Both the position numbers and the translations under genes were made by a program. From positions 1-59,897 of the forward strand of contig NZ_NCEN01000015.1 of NCBI RefSeq assembly GCF_002280675.1: DNA of 59,897 nt, in the 5' to 3' direction. Of the stretch, positions 1-8,966 are shown in pieces. Under the pieces are notes generated by a model that had not been told where the DNA came from, did not search any database, and saw nothing but the letters and a program-made list of their open reading frames with translations. The stretch comes from Novosphingobium sp. 32-60-15 (lineage in GTDB: Bacteria; Pseudomonadota; Alphaproteobacteria; Sphingomonadales; Sphingomonadaceae). Numbering within the stretch: the first letter of the stretch is position 1; every line of letters begins with the position of its first letter.

Positions 1-98
1 AAGCGCGAAATCCGCGCCCGCCATCAACCCAGCGCCACGCCGCCAGGTGGTTCCCTTTTGCACGCCGATAGTGGGTCCCGTTTGGACGCCGATTGACA
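1..98. mobile_element. End of an IS21-type insertion element (rest lies left of the window)
   Basis: The outer tip on the minus strand starts TGTCAATCGG at base 98 and runs leftward out of the window. Behind it lie two imperfect 24-base repeats carrying GGACGCCGAT-type cores. IS21-family elements are known to end in TG...CA and to carry several short repeats of the transposase-binding site near each end, which fits. No istA or istB codons are visible in the 98 bases, so the family call rests on the end structure alone. The tip lies inside an open reading frame resembling TniQ, so the insertion appears to have cut that gene. Confidence 0.55.
49..96. repeat. Two tandem 24-base repeats at the insertion-element end
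   Basis: Bases 49-72 and 73-96 align without gaps. Both have the pattern GGxxCCCxTTTGxACGCCGAT followed by three variable bases. They look like paired transposase-binding repeats of an IS21-type end. Confidence 0.7.
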
Positions 99-751
99 AC
101 TTGGCCTGCCGGCATTGACCCTGCATCTGCCGATAGTGGTGCCAAAGCCGAAAAAATCTCAGTCTTTACATTGTCTGGGACGAGCTCACTTTCGAGGTTG
201 GGTAGATATCCAGAGATACCCGTATAACCAGAAGTGCTTTTGTTGCTTGATCTCCTTACGACGGCTTGTTCGATAGCGCGAGGCAGGCTGTGCGGCCAAT
301 CTCGCAGCAGGTTTGCCACTTGTGATAGGGCTTTGGTGTAGGCTTTGCGATCTGTGACGGTAGGCTGGTAACCCCGTTTAAGATGATATGGATCAGGGAC
401 AATTTTCAGCAGAAGCAACGCAAGTTCGAACGCCAAGCCTCCGTTCCAATCGGACAAGGGAGTGGGAAGCTGTGACATTGCAGTTTTGTTCGTCTCATCA
501 TCGGGATCGATAAGGCCAAGCACTAACGACAGGTCCTCACGGAGTTCTTTTTCGACCGGTGTTCCCTCAAGCAAATCAAGACGTCGGTTGCATCGGTTGC
601 AACGATCGAGTCTGAAGGTTCCTCTCCATTTTTGCACGGTGCCACACTCACAGGTGTCGACCAGATATTGCCAAGTTTCGGTGCAGCAGGGCACCATTTT
701 CAAAGACCACATAGCCCGTAGATGTCGACTGCGACTGGACAAAGGCGATGC
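99..751 (-). pseudogene. TniQ-like transposition protein fragment, cut at both ends
   Basis: A minus-strand frame stays open from base 751 down to the insertion-element tip at 98. It encodes two cysteine pairs of zinc-binding type (CECG, then CNRCN about 19 residues later), preceded by a tryptophan-rich stretch (MWSLKMVPCC...WQYLVD). This matches the middle of TniQ proteins, where a W...L..V..C.xH block precedes a CPxCG pair. An LRDWPHSLPRA segment further on also fits TniQ. A TAG at 752-754 closes the frame upstream, so the N-terminal part normally found in TniQ is missing; starts at 712 or 697 would give only a short protein. The C-terminus is lost to the IS end. TniQ works with Tn7/Tn5053-like transposases, so this is debris of a transposition module. 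TniQ is the best guess, not certain. Confidence 0.5.
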
Positions 752-754
752 CTA

Positions 755-1126
755 AAGAATGATGTATATGTACTTTGGACTTGATGGCGGCACAGAGCGC
801 GAAGAGACCATAAAGACTTCGACAAGTTGTCTGGCAGGCCCGATCGGTTGAGTCCGTTTGCCGTGGATTTTTTGCTCGAAAACCATCGTCAATCTAACTG
901 TTGACGGACCTCAGAGTGCACGCCGGTCACTACGTGCGCCTTCGCGAACCGGGTCTGGCACGGGTCACTTTAACCGATTCAATAAGGCCAAAGAACTTTA
1001 ACCTTAGTCGCGACCTAACACGGGTGCAGGACAACTTGGGGCAGGGCTGGGGCACTTACAAACTTGGTCCAAGTCAATCACCGACATCCTTGAAAACACT
1101 CGCATTTATTGCTAATGATAATCACT
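755..1126. other. Island end without a recognisable gene
   Basis: About 370 bases between the TniQ-like fragment and the tRNA scar. On the minus strand a 44-codon frame (about 868 down to 752) lies in frame with the TniQ-like fragment but ends at the TAG; it may be a remnant of that gene's front. Nothing else looks coding. Confidence 0.4.
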
Positions 1127-1171
1127 TTCGTAATGATGGGGTCAGAGGTTCGAATCCTCTAAGCGGCACCA
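1127..1171 (+). other. 3' half of tRNA-Thr(CGT): attachment-site scar of an integrated island
   Basis: Bases 1127-1171 read as the 3' part of a tRNA: anticodon loop TTCGTAA (anticodon CGT), 3' anticodon stem TGATG, variable region GGGTC, T-arm AGAGG-TTCGAAT-CCTCT, acceptor strand AAGCGGC, discriminator A and an encoded CCA. No D-arm or 5' acceptor strand (expected GCCGCTT) precedes it. Tyrosine recombinases commonly integrate into tRNA 3' ends, restoring the tRNA at one junction and leaving a 3' copy at the other. The orientation places the inserted element on the left, in agreement with the mobile-element debris at 1-751. The intact tRNA gene should lie left of the window. Confidence 0.75.
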
Positions 1172-1323
1172 CCTTTTTAAGGTGCTTTCCCTAGCAAAAT
1201 CATGGGCTTCCTTCGCAAAGGCTTTGGCTTTGAAGGGGGATTTTGTCTGCTGAAAGACGAATAGCTGCACCCCGCCGATATTCAGAATGCCAGTAAGCGA
1301 CCGTTGCGTCAGCGGGTTGGTCA

Positions 1324-1459
1324 CTAGGGTCAGGACCTATTAATCCCGCCTTCGAGGCGCCGGAATGGCGAACATATCGGGCGGATAGGTGCGCCGGGAA
1401 GGCTGGTTGCCTTTCCAAGCAAAAACCTCGAAGGCGGGATTAATAGGTCCTGACCCTAG
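1324..1459. repeat. 136-base element with perfect 34-base terminal inverted repeats (MITE or REPIN)
   Basis: Bases 1324-1357 are the exact reverse complement of 1426-1459. The arms begin CTAGGGTCAGGACCTATTAA and end in CTTCGAGG, flanking a 68-base centre with no gene. The outermost CTAG may be a palindromic target duplication rather than part of the arms. Size and symmetry suit a non-autonomous miniature element or a REP doublet of the kind moved by RAYT (Y1) transposases. No such transposase is present in the window. Confidence 0.75.
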
Positions 1460-1594
1460 CTCATAGTAGTAACCATTTTGCGACAAAAGTTAGTGAATTT
1501 ATCCCTAATGCCGACGTAGTTGGCGCAGGAATCGTGGTATTTCGCGGTCACATTTGAATCGCCGCAGGGGTGCCTGTGTTTCCGGAGTGTCAAA

Positions 1595-4500
1595 ATGGCT
1601 ACTTTCTATAACCTGCTTGGCAGCCAGAGTTTAACAGGATCGAACCTGCAAGACCGGTTCTATGCGTTCACGTTTAATGATAATCTTGACAATATTCGTG
1701 CAGATGCGACGGTTTCGGCATTTAGTTCGGTCACCGCCATCAAAATTTCAGCCACGACTTTCTTTACGATCACCGGCTCTAACATTCAGACATCATCCGA
1801 TTTCTTTGCGGGCGGCGAGAAGAATGACTTCATCTATGGGTCCAATCTGAATGACGCGATTTTCTTCAATAACGGCATAATAAGCGGGGGCATCGGAAGC
1901 TTTTCGTCCATCGAACAGATCGAGATGGGTGCAGGTGATGACATTGTTGATCTATCTGCACGCGGGCCCTCAGGTGTTGATTACGCGCGCAATGTTATCA
2001 TCCGTGGTGATTCAGGCAATGATACCATCATAGGTGGTGCAGGCATGGACACCATTTATGGCGATAACGGCGATGATCTGATTTTTGGCTGGCGCGGTGC
2101 CGACGTTATTTACGGCGGTACGGGCAATGACATTCTTTATGGCGATGATCTCGGTTTCAACGGGATCGCTGGCGATGATTCCCTTTTTGGCCAAGCTGGA
2201 AACGACATCCTGTACGGCGGTGCAAGGAGCGACCGGCTTGATGGTGGAGACGGGAACGACACGCTTTACGGCGGTTTAGGCGGCGATGCTTTGTACGGCG
2301 GCGCTGATGACGATATCCTGTACGGTGATGACGTTGGTACGTCGGGCAATGACAGGCTTTTCGGCGATGCGGGCAATGACCAGCTCTATGGTGGCAGCGG
2401 CAACGATGAAATGCACGGCGGTACCGGCAACGATCTGGCCGATGGCGGTGAGGGCGTTGATGTAATCGACGGTGATAGTGGTGATGACACACTGGTTGGC
2501 GGCGCAGGCGACGACGTGCTTGATGGCGGATCCGAAGCCGACACCGCGGTCTATTCCGGTAATCTGAGGGACTATCTGATCGTTGAGAATATCGACGGTA
2601 GCTTCACAATCAGCGATACACGCAGCGGTTCTCCGGACGGTAGTGACACTGTCCGCAATGTTGAATTCTTTGCGTTTGCTGACGGGGTTGTTTCGGCAGG
2701 CGTCCCCAATAGCCTTCCGGTCATCACATCGGATGGCGGTGGGGCGTTTGCAGCGCTATCAGTCAACGAAAATTTGACTGCGGTTACAACGGTAACTGCA
2801 ACAGACGCTGAAAGCGGTTCGGCATTGACCTATTCCATTTCTGGAGGCGCCGATGCCAGCCTGTTTACGATCGATCCTGTGACTGGCACGATCAGCTTCA
2901 TCACTGCGCCAGACTTTGAGAATCCAACAGATTTGGGCGAAGATAATGTGTATGACGTTGTCGTGCGCGCAACCGATGCCAATGGCGGGTTTGACGAGCA
3001 AGCTTTGGCCGTTGCCGTAACCGATGTTACGGATGGCTCTTCGCCGGTCATCATCTCGAACGGAGGCGGTGCATCGGCAACCATTTCGGCCGCAGAAAAT
3101 TCGACGTTTGTTGCAACGGTTGAGGCAAGTGACAGCGACAGCCCGACACTGACCTACTCAATAGTCGGTGGTGCAGATGCAACTTTGTTCAGCATTGATC
3201 CGCAAACCGGTGTGTTGAGTTTTGTCAGCGCGCCAGACTTTGAAAATCCAGCCGATTTCGGTCAAGACAACATATATGACGTGATTGTTCAGGCCAGCGA
3301 TGGAAGCAATCTTGATCAGCAACAGATTGCGGTCGCGGTCAGCAATAGCAACGACAATACCCCGATTATCACGACGGGCGGCGGCGGTAGCACCGCTTCG
3401 CTATCGGTGACGGAAAATAGCATCGCGGCGGCTGCAATTGTCGCAACCGATGCGGATGGCGATGCTTTGACGTATTCGATTGTTGGTGGAGAAGATGCCG
3501 CCTTATTTACCATTGACCCGCTGACAGGCGCGCTGCTGTTTGCAGCAGCGCCTGATTTTGAAACGCCTGGGGATTTGGACGGCAACAACATTTATGATGT
3601 CATTGTTCAGGCTAGTGACGGCACAACAGTGGATCAGCAGCAAATTGTGCTGACCGTCGTCAATGCAAACGACAATAGTCCCGTTATCACCAGCAACGGC
3701 GGAGGATTGGCAGCCGCAATCACCATCTTGGAAAATGCCGCAGCGGTTACTGTGGTTGCCGCGTCGGACCTTGATGGCAGCGTGCCGACTTATTCGATAG
3801 CCGGCGGCGCAGATGCTGCGTTGTTCAGCATCGATCCTCAATCCGGCGCTCTCATTTTTGCAAATGCACCAGATTTCGAGACCCCGCTCGATCAGGATGG
3901 CAACAATGTTTACGAAGTTGTTGTCCGAGCGACAGATGGCATAAACTCGGTCGATCAAACCCTCTATGTCACTGTCGAAGATGTGAACGAAGCTGGCCGG
4001 ACGATTATCGGATCTTCCGGAAACAATACGATTTCGCCCACCGCCACCAACCTTTCGTTTCAAACCACTGCGCTCAACGACACAATACTGGCGCTTGCCG
4101 GCAACGATACAATCGATGGAGGGCTCGGTTCGGATCGCATGGAGGGCGGTCTGGGTAATGATATCTATATTGTCGATCAGTTCTCCGACGATGGAATCGC
4201 TGAAAACGACGACTTGGTAATTGAACTGGCTGGAGAGGGCACAGACCTCGTGAACAGCACGGTAAGCTATGTGCTGTCGGCAAATGTCGAAAACTTGACG
4301 CTGCTTGGCGCTGCCGCAATTAGCGGAACGGGCAATGATCTGGCCAACATTCTGACGGGCAACAGTGCAAGCAACACGCTCATCGGCGGTGCAGGCGCAG
4401 ACCGGCTTGATGGCGCTGGTGGTGCCGACATTTTGATCGGTGGTGCCGACAATGATGTCTATTTCGTCGACACTTATTCGAACGACGGCGTTGCAAGCAA

Positions 4501-5278
4501 CGATGATCAGGTCATTGAACTTGCCGGTGGCGGTGTCGACACGGTCAACGCATCTGTTTCATATGATCTTGGTGCCGAAGTCGAAAATCTGACGCTGACT
4601 GGGACCAGTTCGATCAACGGCACCGGCAATGGTTTGGCAAATACGCTCCTCGGCAATGCTGCCGCCAATTGGCTTCTCGGTCTTGATGGTAATGATACCA
4701 TCAATGGAAATGCCGGCAATGATTACATCAGCGGCGGGAACGGCAACGACAGCATCAATGGCGGCAGCGATAACGATGAACTTTATGGCGACGGTGGAGC
4801 AGATGTCCTGCTTGGAGCCGCGGGTAATGATCTTTTGGTCGGGGGTGCCGGCAACGACAATCTGAGCGGTCAGGCGGGTGCTGACACGCTGATTGGCGGG
4901 CAGGGCCGCGATACCCTGGCAGGTGGAACGGAAAGCGATGTTTTCAGGTTCAATTTTGGCGACACCACCATCTCATCTTCAACCATTGATATCGTCACCG
5001 ATTTTGTGACGGGTGTAGACAAACTCGACTTGGATTTTGTGCCGGGGGGATTGGCTGCAAATGCTTATTCCGAAGCGGCAATTGGCACCAACGTCTTTGC
5101 GGATGCTTATGGCCAGGCTCAATCCATGCTGACGGGCGGAACATCGGTTGTGTTTGTTGCAGGCGCGACGGACGGCTGGTTGTTCTGGGATGCCAACAAC
5201 GATGCACTGATTGATCAAGCCATTTTGCTAAAGGGGTTGGCATCACCTGCTGCATTCGGATTGATGGATATCATTTAG
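1595..5278 (+). CDS. Large RTX-type calcium-binding exoprotein with cadherin-like repeats
   Basis: A 1227-residue protein predicted to be exported by a type I secretion system. Two blocks of glycine-aspartate nonapeptide repeats (GGxGxDxLxG type) lie at about residues 138-320 and 830-1110; such repeats bind calcium and fold into beta-rolls outside the cell. Between them are four cadherin-like modules (about 374-798), each with an LTYSIxGGADAxLFxIDPxTG core and a DFExPxDxxxxNxYDVxVxAxD end. The C-terminal part after about residue 1117 (VFRFNFGDT..., then an acidic-hydrophobic tail) resembles the serralysin-type secretion end. There is no N-terminal signal peptide, as expected for a type I substrate. 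The start is set by GGAG at 1584-1587, seven bases before ATG 1595; an in-frame start at 1520 has no comparable site. No ABC transporter or adaptor gene is adjacent. Its function is probably adhesion or surface binding; no enzymatic domain was seen. Confidence 0.88.
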   Translation: MATFYNLLGSQSLTGSNLQDRFYAFTFNDNLDNIRADATVSAFSSVTAIKISATTFFTITGSNIQTSSDFFAGGEKNDFIYGSNLNDAIFFNNGIISGGIGSFSSIEQIEMGAGDDIVDLSARGPSGVDYARNVIIRGDSGNDTIIGGAGMDTIYGDNGDDLIFGWRGADVIYGGTGNDILYGDDLGFNGIAGDDSLFGQAGNDILYGGARSDRLDGGDGNDTLYGGLGGDALYGGADDDILYGDDVGTSGNDRLFGDAGNDQLYGGSGNDEMHGGTGNDLADGGEGVDVIDGDSGDDTLVGGAGDDVLDGGSEADTAVYSGNLRDYLIVENIDGSFTISDTRSGSPDGSDTVRNVEFFAFADGVVSAGVPNSLPVITSDGGGAFAALSVNENLTAVTTVTATDAESGSALTYSISGGADASLFTIDPVTGTISFITAPDFENPTDLGEDNVYDVVVRATDANGGFDEQALAVAVTDVTDGSSPVIISNGGGASATISAAENSTFVATVEASDSDSPTLTYSIVGGADATLFSIDPQTGVLSFVSAPDFENPADFGQDNIYDVIVQASDGSNLDQQQIAVAVSNSNDNTPIITTGGGGSTASLSVTENSIAAAAIVATDADGDALTYSIVGGEDAALFTIDPLTGALLFAAAPDFETPGDLDGNNIYDVIVQASDGTTVDQQQIVLTVVNANDNSPVITSNGGGLAAAITILENAAAVTVVAASDLDGSVPTYSIAGGADAALFSIDPQSGALIFANAPDFETPLDQDGNNVYEVVVRATDGINSVDQTLYVTVEDVNEAGRTIIGSSGNNTISPTATNLSFQTTALNDTILALAGNDTIDGGLGSDRMEGGLGNDIYIVDQFSDDGIAENDDLVIELAGEGTDLVNSTVSYVLSANVENLTLLGAAAISGTGNDLANILTGNSASNTLIGGAGADRLDGAGGADILIGGADNDVYFVDTYSNDGVASNDDQVIELAGGGVDTVNASVSYDLGAEVENLTLTGTSSINGTGNGLANTLLGNAAANWLLGLDGNDTINGNAGNDYISGGNGNDSINGGSDNDELYGDGGADVLLGAAGNDLLVGGAGNDNLSGQAGADTLIGGQGRDTLAGGTESDVFRFNFGDTTISSSTIDIVTDFVTGVDKLDLDFVPGGLAANAYSEAAIGTNVFADAYGQAQSMLTGGTSVVFVAGATDGWLFWDANNDALIDQAILLKGLASPAAFGLMDII

Positions 5279-5424
5279 AATGATCAGAGGCGGGTGCGTA
5301 CCATGTGCGTTGATGCAAGCAGTCTCCAATTGCCAGATTCGAGGCTAAGTTGAGCAATATCAGAGCGTTGCCTTGGTGAAGCCCAAATAACCCGTTCTTT
5401 ATTTTTTCCGGGTTAGATTGAGGC

Positions 5425-5985
5425 ATGGAAAAGCAACCATCCTCCGCAGATGCGGCATTGCAGGCGATTGGCATTGCCTTTGGTCAATCGCTTCGGGAAG
5501 TGGGTGGTTGGACAGGTTTTTGGAAGCGGACGATCGTCTTCCTTGTATCGGCCTTTGCCTTGTTCATGCCGCCGGTCGCGCTGTACGAACTGTCGCGTGT
5601 CAAGGCTGTGCGAAGCTGGCAGACTGCTGAAATGGAACTGCTGGGCGTCGAACGGGTGGTGAACCGGTCGCGTCGGGGCGGTTCGAGTTGGGTCTGGTCG
5701 TTCCATGATCCGGCGAGTGGTCGAACCTTCGCGACGAGTGATCTTGAGCCAGGTGATATGCCTTCTTCGGGGCCCGGCTGGTCAACGCTTACGCGCGAAG
5801 CCATGGCGTGGCAGCGCCGGGTTGGTCAGCGTGTTGATGTATGGATTTCGCCGGATGGCAATGAAATCTACCCCAGGCAAGGCAGCAATGGCACAATGCT
5901 AACCGTGCTTGCTCTTTGCGGGCTATGGTGGGGAGGCCGCGGCATCAACCACTTGCGACGCCGCGTGACAGTTTCGGCCCGCTAA
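5425..5985 (+). CDS. Two-helix membrane protein, DUF3592-like
   Basis: A 186-residue protein with a hydrophobic segment near residues 37-56 (TIVFLVSAFALFMPPVALYEL) and another near residues 158-172 (MLTVLALCGLWWGG). Between them lies a soluble stretch with short beta-like runs (WVWSFHDPASGRTF, GQRVDVWISPDG). This architecture, with a small extracytoplasmic domain between two helices and a VxVxxxPxxP-like stretch, recalls DUF3592. GAGG seven bases upstream supports ATG 5425. An inverted repeat, AACCCG...CGGGTT (about 5388-5415), lies just before it and may end the RTX transcript. Function unknown. Confidence 0.6.
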   Translation: MEKQPSSADAALQAIGIAFGQSLREVGGWTGFWKRTIVFLVSAFALFMPPVALYELSRVKAVRSWQTAEMELLGVERVVNRSRRGGSSWVWSFHDPASGRTFATSDLEPGDMPSSGPGWSTLTREAMAWQRRVGQRVDVWISPDGNEIYPRQGSNGTMLTVLALCGLWWGGRGINHLRRRVTVSAR

Positions 5986-6021
5986 CTTCGTCAAGCCAAT
6001 CCGATCACAAGTGCCGTGGAC

Positions 6022-6050
6022 AAAAAAAGGGCCAGCTTGCGCCGGCCCTT
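6022..6050 (-). terminator. Rho-independent terminator after the chemoreceptor gene
   Basis: Read on the minus strand, AAGGGCC and GGCCCTT form a stem with a short GC-rich loop, followed directly by seven T (complement of 6022-6028). It lies about 145 bases past the stop of the chemoreceptor gene and is oriented to end it. Confidence 0.8.
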
Positions 6051-6194
6051 GGAAAGTTTGGGAGAGGATGCCTGAAAGGCAACGTCTGTGTCAGGCATCA
6101 CGCATTTTGTTGCAAGTGCGAACAACGGCTTAACAATTGCGTTTTATGCAATTGGATGTGCCAACGGGAGGATGGTCCCGTATTTCCACACCCA

Positions 6195-7733
6195 TCAAGC
6201 AGCGCGAAGGGTTTGGCGCTGGTGGTGATAGGCATTGTCGCTGGCATCGGTTTTGAACTGGCTGACCAGGTTGCGCAATTCATCGGCAGCGCGCGACAGG
6301 TGATGCGCTGCGGCATTGCTTTCTTCCACCATGGCGGCGTTCTGCTGGGTCACGGTGTCGAGCTGGCCGAACGAGCCACTGACGCGTGATAGCTGTGTGG
6401 ACTGGCGGTCTGCGGCATCAGCAATGCCCGTGATCGCAACGCTGACCGTGCTGATCTGTTGCACGATATCGCCAAGCACGTCGCCGGTTTTGCCGACAAG
6501 TTGCACGCCTTGGGCCACTTGTTGTCCCGATGTCTGGATCAGGCTGCGAATGCTGCTGGCAGCGTCTGCGGATCGCTGGGCGAGCGCGCGCACTTCATTG
6601 GCGACGACGGCAAAGCCCCGGCCCGATTCACCCGCACGGGCAGCTTCCACCCCGGCGTTGAGCGCCAGCAAGTTGGTCTGGAACGCAATGCCATCGATCA
6701 CGCTGATGATCTGGCCGATTTCGTTGGCAGACTTCTCGATCTCGGTCATCGCATCAACCGCGCGTGAGACGACGCAGCCGCCTGCTTCGGCAAATGTTTG
6801 CGTTTCTTCGATGGTCTTGCGGGTTCCGTTGGCGTCCGCTGCGGTCTTTTGAATGGCAACGGTCAGGTCGCGGGTGGTCGATGAATTTTGCTCCAGCGCG
6901 CTGGCCTGCTGTTCTGTCCGCGCCGCCAGATCATCGGATGCAGAACGAATTTCCGAAGCCCCTTGCGCAATTTGCGCGGTCACGGTGGAAACATTGGCAA
7001 CCAACCGGTTAAGATCACCGGTCGCAGCGTTCATGCTATCGCGCAGCCTTGCATAAGCTGGTGGAAATGCCACGGAGATCGTCGCCGAAAGATCGCCCGC
7101 CGCCAGCAAATCGAGGCGGTTGGCCACCGCGTCCATCACCAGACGTTGTTCTTCGGCAACGCGCGCACGCTCGGCCTCAACAACCCGCTCTGCATCTTCT
7201 ATGGCTGCGCGTGCTGCGGCCTGTTGGCCGATCATGTTCTCAAGCTGCGTGCTTAACAACACAAGCGCGGCGGTTTCGATGATGACAATCGCAGCGTGCA
7301 AGAGCACGCGCAGAATATCACCGTCGTCGCCATAGACAAACTGCGGCACGGCAAGGTTGCCAAGAAGGTGGTGCAGCGCGGTCAGGGTTGCTGCCGTTAA
7401 TATCGCGCGCCAATCGGCCAGGACGACAACCACGGCCAGCATGGCGAAAAAGACCATGTGGAGGTCTATCATCCACGGGAAGCTGGCCCATTGATACAAC
7501 AGGATCATGGGATATGTGATGACCGCGCCGGCCATTGCGCTTCTGGCCGCAGTGTCGCAACGACCTTGCAACGCCAGCGAAGCTGCGAGTGCTGCAATCA
7601 CGGTGCTGGCAATGGCGGGCAAGATGCCCGAATTGGCAAAGGCAACCCCGGCCCAGATTATGATGGTGCCTGCCACGCAAACCATGGCCAATGCGCGCAT
7701 TCCGACTGACCGGATTTTATGCAACTCGTCCAT
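6195..7733 (-). CDS. Methyl-accepting chemotaxis protein without a periplasmic sensor domain
   Basis: A 512-residue chemoreceptor from ATG 7733. The first about 175 residues are a run of hydrophobic segments with short connectors, so sensing is likely within or near the membrane rather than by a periplasmic domain. A charged coiled-coil ([21 protein letters not shown]) and a HAMP-like stretch follow. The conserved signalling tip ([23 protein letters not shown], shown here only as a landmark) lies at about residues 330-350 and would dock CheA and CheW. The C-terminus lacks a CheR-tethering pentapeptide. The upstream membrane-protein gene ends one base before ATG 7733. An alternative ATG at 7745 overlaps that gene and has GAGG only one base ahead, so 7733 is preferred, but the start is uncertain. 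A terminator lies downstream at 6022-6050. Confidence 0.88.
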   Translation of the reverse strand: MDELHKIRSVGMRALAMVCVAGTIIIWAGVAFANSGILPAIASTVIAALAASLALQGRCDTAARSAMAGAVITYPMILLYQWASFPWMIDLHMVFFAMLAVVVVLADWRAILTAATLTALHHLLGNLAVPQFVYGDDGDILRVLLHAAIVIIETAALVLLSTQLENMIGQQAAARAAIEDAERVVEAERARVAEEQRLVMDAVANRLDLLAAGDLSATISVAFPPAYARLRDSMNAATGDLNRLVANVSTVTAQIAQGASEIRSASDDLAARTEQQASALEQNSSTTRDLTVAIQKTAADANGTRKTIEETQTFAEAGGCVVSRAVDAMTEIEKSANEIGQIISVIDGIAFQTNLLALNAGVEAARAGESGRGFAVVANEVRALAQRSADAASSIRSLIQTSGQQVAQGVQLVGKTGDVLGDIVQQISTVSVAITGIADAADRQSTQLSRVSGSFGQLDTVTQQNAAMVEESNAAAHHLSRAADELRNLVSQFKTDASDNAYHHQRQTLRAA

Positions 7734-7734
7734 T

Positions 7735-8067
7735 TTAACGATCATTCCTCGGAGGGCTGATACATGCAGCCGCAGGGACAGATATAGCCAGCGCACCTGC
7801 TTTGAGTGCGTTGATGAAAATTTGATCGGGGGCGTGATCCAGAACGACCCCTCCGATAACCGAGCGCCCCAGAACGCGTGCGTCCTTGGCCAAAGCCCAT
7901 TGCAGCGCACTTTGCCCTGACTGACCGGTTATCGGCAAAAGCAGCACGGCGCTGCCGACGCGCGGTGCAAAAACCGATGCAATGAATACCCCGGCGATGG
8001 CGATCGCCAGAATGGTGTCTGGCCGCCATGCGCGCGTTGGTTGAGAGGTGTTGCGGTTTTCCGACAT
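7735..8067 (-). CDS. Small single-helix membrane protein upstream of the chemoreceptor
   Basis: A 110-residue protein with one hydrophobic segment near residues 18-33 ([20 protein letters not shown]), followed by a soluble part of about 75 residues ([20 protein letters not shown]). It ends one base before the chemoreceptor start, so the two are probably co-transcribed and translationally coupled. I do not recognise the family. The tight linkage suggests a role with the receptor, but this is inference. Confidence 0.6.
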   Translation of the reverse strand: MSENRNTSQPTRAWRPDTILAIAIAGVFIASVFAPRVGSAVLLLPITGQSGQSALQWALAKDARVLGRSVIGGVVLDHAPDQIFINALKAGALAISVPAAACISPPRNDR

Positions 8068-8369
8068 GTGTCAGACTTAGCAAAACGATCTTTCGTTAAG
8101 CTTAGGCCCAACTGCGCATAAATACGTGAAGTGTTAGAGGAATAACGAAATTTCGGTCCGATATTAACAGCCAGAGCCCAAACTGTCGCAATTTGGAACA
8201 TTGCAAAAGTGCAGGGTTCGAGTGGCCTAATCACTAAGGTTCAGTTATTGACTAATCGTCTGTTAACTGTAGAAAAATGCCAAGTGTCGGGAGTTTTGTC
8301 CAGGATTTGGGCATGCAGACCGGTTTCACCCAAGAAGTATCACGCGCAGTTTTTTACAGGGCAACGTTT
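8068..8369. other. Divergent intergenic region between membrane protein and PEP-CTERM gene
   Basis: About 300 bases of lower GC that must hold promoters for both directions. I see no confident -35/-10 pair and no sigma-54 GG-N10-GC element. An in-frame start for the PEP-CTERM gene at 8277 exists, but its first 31 codons do not look like a signal peptide. Confidence 0.35.
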
Positions 8370-8966
8370 ATGCGGACCAACAATCTCCTACGCTTGGCAA
8401 CGCGCCTGCGGGTATCGATGGCGGCACTTGTTGCGCTTGGCGTGGCGGGCACTTTTACTGAATCCGCAACGCGCGCCATGTTTCTGTTGCCCGATGCCCC
8501 GACTGCCGCTTTCGTCAGCGTGGGTGAACCTGCAGTCGCAGCATATTCCGCCGGTTATCTGGTTGAACGCAACCGCGCCAGACCCGGCAATCGTCGGCGT
8601 ATCGCGCAACGCTCCATCCCCGGTGCTTTGCCAGCAGATGTCGTGACGCAAGACGCCCCTGTTTCAGTTGCTGCGCTGGCACCCAACAACCCTGTGGCCG
8701 ATGCGGCCCCGGGGGCAGGTGCAGGTTTGGTAAGGCCCGAAACGAGCCCGCTCGCATCTTTGCGGACAATCCCTTCGGATGCGCGGCCTGGCACCTTTGC
8801 GGGCATTCCGACCCAAGGAGGAGGTGCCGTAACCCCCGAAACGCCTCCGCCCGCTGTGCCAGAACCACCGGCATGGATGCTGGCACTGGCTGGTTTGGGG
8901 CTGCTGGCGGCCTTCAAATATGGCAAGCAGCACCTTGCGTTCAAGCAAGGTCCGGCATTGGCCTAG
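8370..8966 (+). CDS. PEP-CTERM protein, likely exosortase substrate
   Basis: A 198-residue secreted protein from ATG 8370. The N-terminus (MRTNNLLRLATRLRVS, then a hydrophobic run AALVALGVAGTF) is a signal peptide. The centre is alanine- and proline-rich, low complexity, without a known domain. The C-terminus is a tripartite sorting signal: VPEPPAW, a hydrophobic helix (MLALAGLGLLAAF) and a basic tail starting KYGK. Exosortases cut such tails and anchor or release the protein at the outer surface. The exosortase locus lies 3-4 kb away on the other strand. An extra 12 residues follow the usual basic patch, which is unusual. The stop TAG (8964-8966) is the first triplet of a repeat element. Confidence 0.75.
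   Translation: MRTNNLLRLATRLRVSMAALVALGVAGTFTESATRAMFLLPDAPTAAFVSVGEPAVAAYSAGYLVERNRARPGNRRRIAQRSIPGALPADVVTQDAPVSVAALAPNNPVADAAPGAGAGLVRPETSPLASLRTIPSDARPGTFAGIPTQGGGAVTPETPPPAVPEPPAWMLALAGLGLLAAFKYGKQHLAFKQGPALA

Noticed and set aside
462..755. A 97-codon plus-strand frame
   Set aside because: It is the complement of the TniQ-like frame, which has the zinc-finger pattern and is open over a longer distance.
901..1194. A 97-codon plus-strand frame across the tRNA scar
   Set aside because: Its end (…VRGSNPLSGTT…) is the translated tRNA fragment, a well-known false gene pattern.
1172..1200. Short ACCTT-TTT-AAGGT hairpin after the tRNA scar as a terminator
   Set aside because: The stem is five base pairs without a following T-run; too weak to call.
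1142..1324. A 60-codon minus-strand frame that looks protein-like (…SPFKAKAFAKEAHDFARE…)
   Set aside because: It starts at the edge of the inverted-repeat element and its last residues are read from the tRNA fragment. It could be a leftover gene end, but there is no start, ribosome site or family match.
2012..2492. Histidine- and arginine-rich minus-strand frames opposite the RTX repeats
   Set aside because: They arise from the repetitive glycine-aspartate codons read on the other strand.
6098..6389. Plus-strand frames over the chemoreceptor end and others opposite long genes (for example at 13557-14159, 15861-16709 and 53578-54675)
   Set aside because: They are the complement of well-supported genes in GC-rich DNA and contain no recognisable domain.
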